From the NCBI GenBank assembly GCA_016219145.1, contig JACRCG010000250.1, positions 1-9,721 of the forward strand: a stretch of DNA of 9,721 nucleotides, read 5' to 3'. The notes below the pieces were generated by a model that did no database searches, had not been told where the DNA came from, and worked only from the letters and a program-made list of their open reading frames with translations. Of the stretch, positions 8,101 to 9,721 are shown piece after piece. Position 1 is the stretch's first letter, and each line of letters begins with the position of its first letter. Both the position numbers and the translations under genes were made by a program. Source of the stretch: Deltaproteobacteria bacterium. GTDB lineage: Bacteria > Desulfobacterota > Desulfuromonadia > Geobacterales > Pseudopelobacteraceae.

Positions 8101-8380
8101 GGTGGTGGGCGGTATAAGTGTTGCGGCTATCGGTTATGATGCTTATGCTACAGTGGTGGGTAACAGTATCAGAGGATCGCTTGCCGATAACCCCATGTCT
8201 CCGGCACTGGTCGCCAATCCGATCGGCCAAGGGCTTGACGCGGAAAATGACATCATGACGATTGTTGATTTTAATAGTAATGGTTGCGCCGACTTTCCGC
8301 CAAGCCTGGATTTTAAGGATGAGAATGGTGTCTGTGCCGGAGATGACGGGGTTCCTCCCAGGCCGGTACCATTAATCTAA
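5162..8380 (+). CDS. large secreted multidomain protein: dockerin-like EF-hands, Ig-like, Calx-beta, beta-helix
   Basis: This protein of 1072 residues has a Sec signal peptide (1-25, cleavage after AHG). Two EF-hand/dockerin-like repeats follow: loop 30-41 with D30, D32, D34 and E41, and loop 60-71 with D60, D62, N64 and E71. Each is followed by an IN.FLGL helix, so both look competent to bind calcium. Residues 92-170 form an Ig-like fold (ITLTSPADGAVTAGP). Residues 185-292 are a Calx-beta module (VNWATSDGTAIAGSDY...VVIEDDD). Residues 298-413 resemble a ZU5-like module ending LQIAFWDGTSWQSLAGSTVD...TGKYAVI. Residues 420-810 are beta-rich and not recognised. Residues 815-1005 carry parallel beta-helix repeats (GNTILQANTGIMLENIS, IDGNTVTS, ITGNTLNSYMIGLNL). 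No C-terminal sorting or autotransporter domain is seen, so the export route beyond the periplasm is unclear. It is likely a surface or matrix protein; any enzyme activity or ligand is unknown. GC appears lower than in its neighbours. Confidence 0.9.
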   Translation: MGKHTLLSMIVFLAVVLLPLKYAHGSLPGDCDGDSAVGIGEVQGAINMFLGLKPVLICVDGDDNKTVSIAEVQKSINAFLGLILPQPTPGFPTITLTSPADGAVTAGPRITVNGSVSAGVSTVSVNGIAATLTGDAFTADVPVTTGSNVILISASNAKGLKTTEVRTVRMPHPVRTGGQAAVGIVISGAYCAEGDMLSRTVKLPVRLTQVYAGPVSVNWATSDGTAIAGSDYVAASGSITFLPGETEKFISVQILGDTVAESATEMMYVKLSNPVGAPLATSSATVVIEDDDRTTIGASGGIARLADGAVHLRLHSGGVAGDVAFTAESAAENNPLIQGNSYLLSPASLLFSAQTTLTLRYDPLLLAASLKARDLQIAFWDGTSWQSLAGSTVDAVSGTVSARIISTGKYAVIDGRNTSSNIAYVVNAPAAVNEFATIPDAVAFVCGKPGPGRVIVRRTPLALGRFSPSCPVDLEREDETPVTFDGASNVVSAAPISFTGFNFTGSVNFIAGNHITLRSNQFGGAVNIVLDPSPAGGLAKRVAKTVALPADCTHQGNAGFTGNVSGGPVSLALAANVKHCANISVNDSIAPALSVDGAADAKVVAGAHVAVNGSIIKSVDVKLKAEGDASVSFGELDTETMYNRMSVAAGVTGPRVESVNLNASLSAEVALEGGGSLTVNHKGATIRDEMRFSLLDDRFVGEVHGELGASTLGKLHLDVGGTGLLKVVDGVAVQGGASFEMVAGLKSATVENIDSTYHGDLLLKSGNIPLLEQINFVMTGKKTTDVYGGVSYYGGFGIRGTFKRVSGETVAAAQSGLLFDGFNIVSKGDLATMKNGIHIDADNRSDRIEIKNNTYSVGQATGIFIEKTKGEVLIQGNTILQANTGIMLENISGQTTIDGNTVTSQIGITQGNASQNTIITGNTLNSYMIGLNLSGSSTAGLHRRTAASGNTITMSALPDGDVGMAVMLMSSSILNFNSNLVVGGISVAAIGYDAYATVVGNSIRGSLADNPMSPALVANPIGQGLDAENDIMTIVDFNSNGCADFPPSLDFKDENGVCAGDDGVPPRPVPLI

Positions 8381-8480
8381 CGAGTTAGGGAATTTTGTAG
8401 TTTTACATCCGGGGTCAGCGGCTAGAGCAGAGGCGGGAGGGACTTCTCATCTTTTGAGCCTGATCTCAAATAGCTTAAAA

Positions 8481-8518
8481 GCCGTGAGGCCATTAATTTC
8501 GGTCTTCACGGCATTTTT
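8481..8518 (+). terminator. intrinsic (rho-independent) terminator after the large exported protein
   Basis: GCCGTGA (8481-8487) pairs with TCACGGC (8506-8512). The stem continues with GGCC (8488-8491) against GGTC (8501-8504, one G-U), with a bulged T8505 and a 9-nt loop. A run of five T (8514-8518) follows after one A, with four A on the 5' side. It would end transcription of the gene ending at 8380, and possibly of a ccsA-plus-exported-protein transcript. Confidence 0.85.
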
Positions 8519-8555
8519 ACGTACCTTGGAAATAAAAAGACGATCATGTGGTTTG

Positions 8556-8645
8556 TCGGACTGGCTGGGAATTGCCGGTGTGTTTGTGATGCTGTTCACC
8601 TATCTGGGGGTGAGCATGCGGATGAAAAGTTCACACAGTTTCTGA
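8556..8645 (+). pseudogene. relic of the 3' end of the ccsA-like gene
   Basis: These 90 nt encode the C-terminal 29 residues of the ccsA-like protein plus the stop (DWLGIAGVFVMLF...MKSSHSF). Relative to the intact gene there are two replacements, A to D at the fragment start and L to R in the MLMK segment, and one silent change. An open frame can be traced back to a TTG at 8454, but that stretch runs through the terminator hairpin and has no resemblance to the intact protein. It is best read as a non-functional fragment left by duplication or insertion. Confidence 0.85.
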
Positions 8646-8646
8646 G
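8556..8646 (+). repeat. direct repeat, right copy
   Basis: This copy matches 4958-5048 at 88 of 91 positions in direct orientation. A decayed match continues to about 8666 (AAACATCT shared with 5062-5069). Left of 8556 the similarity stops abruptly. Confidence 0.95.
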
Positions 8647-8689
8647 AATTTGCGTTGCAAACATCTGTTGTCAGCAATAAAATGCCGCT

Positions 8690-8717
8690 TTGACTGCAAT
8701 AAAACTGGTGGTATACT
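8690..8717 (+). promoter_or_regulatory. sigma70-type promoter with extended -10 for the beta-propeller gene
   Basis: The -35 is TTGACT (8690-8695) and the -10 is TATACT (8712-8717), with a 16-nt spacer; a TGG (8709-8711) forms an extended -10. Each hexamer differs from consensus at one position. The predicted start near 8724 gives a leader of about 80 nt before ATG 8806. It lies just outside the direct repeat, so the downstream gene is independent of the unit to its left. Confidence 0.75.
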
Positions 8718-8795
8718 CCCGGACACAAAAAAACGATCAAAACATATTTCAAATAGCATGGTTAAGCGTCATTGCGTTTGCCAATCTCTTTAGCT

Positions 8796-8800
8796 GGAGG
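8796..8800 (+). promoter_or_regulatory. ribosome binding site of the beta-propeller gene
   Basis: GGAGG lies 5 nt before ATG 8806 and fixes the start. Confidence 0.85.
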
Positions 8801-8805
8801 CTGTT

Positions 8806-9721
8806 ATGAGCTCGTCACTGCAAAGGATGTTAATCACTTGTCTGGCCTTCTCTTTCCTTGTCTTCCTGCCGACCGGCCCCTGTTTTGGAGCCTCCACAGC
8901 CTATATTCCCGATTTTGACAACAGCATTGTTTCGGTAATAAACACCTCCACCAATTCCGTAATAAACAGTGTCGCTGTCAGCGCCTCGCCGATGGGCGTT
9001 GCCGTCAGCAGCGACGGACAACGAGTCTACGTCGCTTCACTGGCATCTGGCGACATCTCGGTCATTGATACCTTCAGTAACCGGGTCATCACCAAATTCA
9101 GCGTATCGGGCAGCGTTAACGGCCTGGTTCTCAATCCGCTCGGAAATCGTCTGTATGTAACCGAAAAAGACGGCGGCACAGTCAGGATTCTGGATACTGC
9201 CAGCGGCACGGTACTCTCGTCGGTGACCGTAATGTCCAATCCGCACGCCCTGGCCGTTTCTCCTGACGGCAGCAAGGTCTTTGTCAGCAACAAAGGAAGC
9301 GGCACGATATCAGTCATCAACACAGCCGACAATTCGACCAGAACCATTTCGCTGGGCGGTACTCTGGGCGGGCTGGCCCTCAGCCCGGACGGCGGCCGCC
9401 TGTACGTCACCAAAAGCAGCGCCAATAGCGTCGTGGTAGTTAATACCGCCAACAACGGCGTGGTGACGATGATCCCGGTTGGTCTCTCGCCGCAGCATGT
9501 CGCTGTGTCACCCTCCGGCGGCACGCTTTATGTCGCCAATAGCGGCGCTGACACGGTGTCGGTGGTTAATACGGCGACGTACGCCGTAACCTCAGTCACG
9601 GTCGGCGCCTTTCCGGACGGCCTGTCACTGACCGCTTCCGGCGACCACCTCTATGTTCTCAACTCCGGCTCGGATTCAGTCTCTGTCGTCGATACCGCAA
9701 CACAATCCGTATCCGGCACAG
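8806..9721 (+). CDS. secreted YVTN-type beta-propeller repeat protein (3' end outside window)
   Basis: 305 codons are visible and the frame is still open at the edge. A Sec signal peptide covers residues 1-29 (hydrophobic LITCLAFSFLVFLP, cleavage likely after CFGA). The rest is built of about 42-residue repeats of the YVTN/surface-layer type, each ending in 'AVSPDGxxLYV' and carrying 'SVIDTxxNxV'. Six full units and the start of a seventh can be counted, beginning near residues 31, 75, 117, 159, 200 and 242. This predicts a beta-propeller acting outside the cytoplasm, typically in protein or polymer binding; no catalytic motif is visible. The gene has its own promoter and ribosome binding site and higher GC than the exported-protein gene to its left. 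The family is well supported; the ligand and cell-surface attachment are not known, and further domains may follow beyond the window. Confidence 0.92.
   Translation, partial: MSSSLQRMLITCLAFSFLVFLPTGPCFGASTAYIPDFDNSIVSVINTSTNSVINSVAVSASPMGVAVSSDGQRVYVASLASGDISVIDTFSNRVITKFSVSGSVNGLVLNPLGNRLYVTEKDGGTVRILDTASGTVLSSVTVMSNPHALAVSPDGSKVFVSNKGSGTISVINTADNSTRTISLGGTLGGLALSPDGGRLYVTKSSANSVVVVNTANNGVVTMIPVGLSPQHVAVSPSGGTLYVANSGADTVSVVNTATYAVTSVTVGAFPDGLSLTASGDHLYVLNSGSDSVSVVDTATQSVSGT

Larger units (their letters stand above)
8381..8805. other. gene-free interval with terminator, ccsA 3' relic and promoter
   Basis: No convincing gene lies in these 425 nt. In order they hold a short spacer with a small inverted repeat (TTTGAG/CTCAAA, 8453-8470), an intrinsic terminator (8481-8518), the displaced 3' end of the ccsA-like gene (8556-8646), an extended -10 promoter (8690-8717), an AT-rich leader of about 80 nt, and the ribosome binding site of the beta-propeller gene. 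Confidence 0.75.

Noticed and set aside
8453..8470. Inverted repeat TTTGAG/CTCAAA as a terminator
   Set aside because: The stem is only 6 bp and AT-rich, with no T-run after it; the stronger terminator lies just downstream.
8454..8645. A 63-codon open frame starting with TTG and ending in the ccsA-like C-terminus
   Set aside because: Its first half spans the terminator hairpin and has no similarity to the intact protein; only the repeated fragment resembles a gene. The purine-rich GGGAGGG upstream is about 12 nt from the TTG, too far for comfort.
8647..8805. Possible GEMM-type cyclic dinucleotide riboswitch in the leader of the beta-propeller gene
   Set aside because: Such riboswitches are common in this bacterial group, but I cannot find the conserved core or paired stems; the leader is AT-rich and largely unstructured by eye.

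Overview
The window looks like chromosomal DNA of a deltaproteobacterium, most plausibly of the Desulfuromonadales/Geobacter-Pelobacter type. This is inferred from the gene content: a PilT-type ATPase encoded with a DUF4388 (PATAN) protein and an NtrC-class response regulator, a CcsA-like cytochrome c assembly protein with a WLWTPKE signature, and an exported protein carrying 'IAEVQ..IN.FLGL' dockerin-like calcium loops. No rRNA or tRNA is present to confirm the assignment. There is no CRISPR array, transposase or integrase.

Left part, minus strand (1-4169): three co-oriented genes with gaps of 44 and 15 nt form a probable operon. In transcription order they are a DUF4388/receiver-like/GAF protein, a PilT-family retraction ATPase, and a sigma54-type response regulator cut by the left window edge. 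Together they read as a surface-sensing, type IV pilus and transcription control module. The first protein has a segment like the N-terminal domain of PilB/MshE ATPases and an unusual Cys/His cluster.

Middle, plus strand (4310-8380): a small CcsA/CcmC-type membrane protein diverges from the operon. It is followed by a 1072-residue secreted beta-rich protein with a signal peptide, two EF-hand dockerin-like repeats, Ig-like, Calx-beta and ZU5-like modules, and a C-terminal right-handed beta-helix. A clear intrinsic terminator follows it.

Right part (8381-9721): a 425-nt gene-free interval holds the terminator, a displaced copy of the last 90 nt of the ccsA-like gene, and a strong extended -10 promoter. 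That promoter drives a secreted YVTN-type beta-propeller protein cut by the right edge.

The most notable structure is a 91-bp direct repeat (88/91 identical; 4958-5048 and 8556-8646, exactly 3598 bp apart). It consists of the 3' end of the ccsA-like gene and brackets the giant exported protein gene together with its terminator. The bracketed gene is lower in GC by eye than its flanks. This suggests that the gene arrived, or was rearranged, by recombination at the 3' end of the ccsA-like gene.
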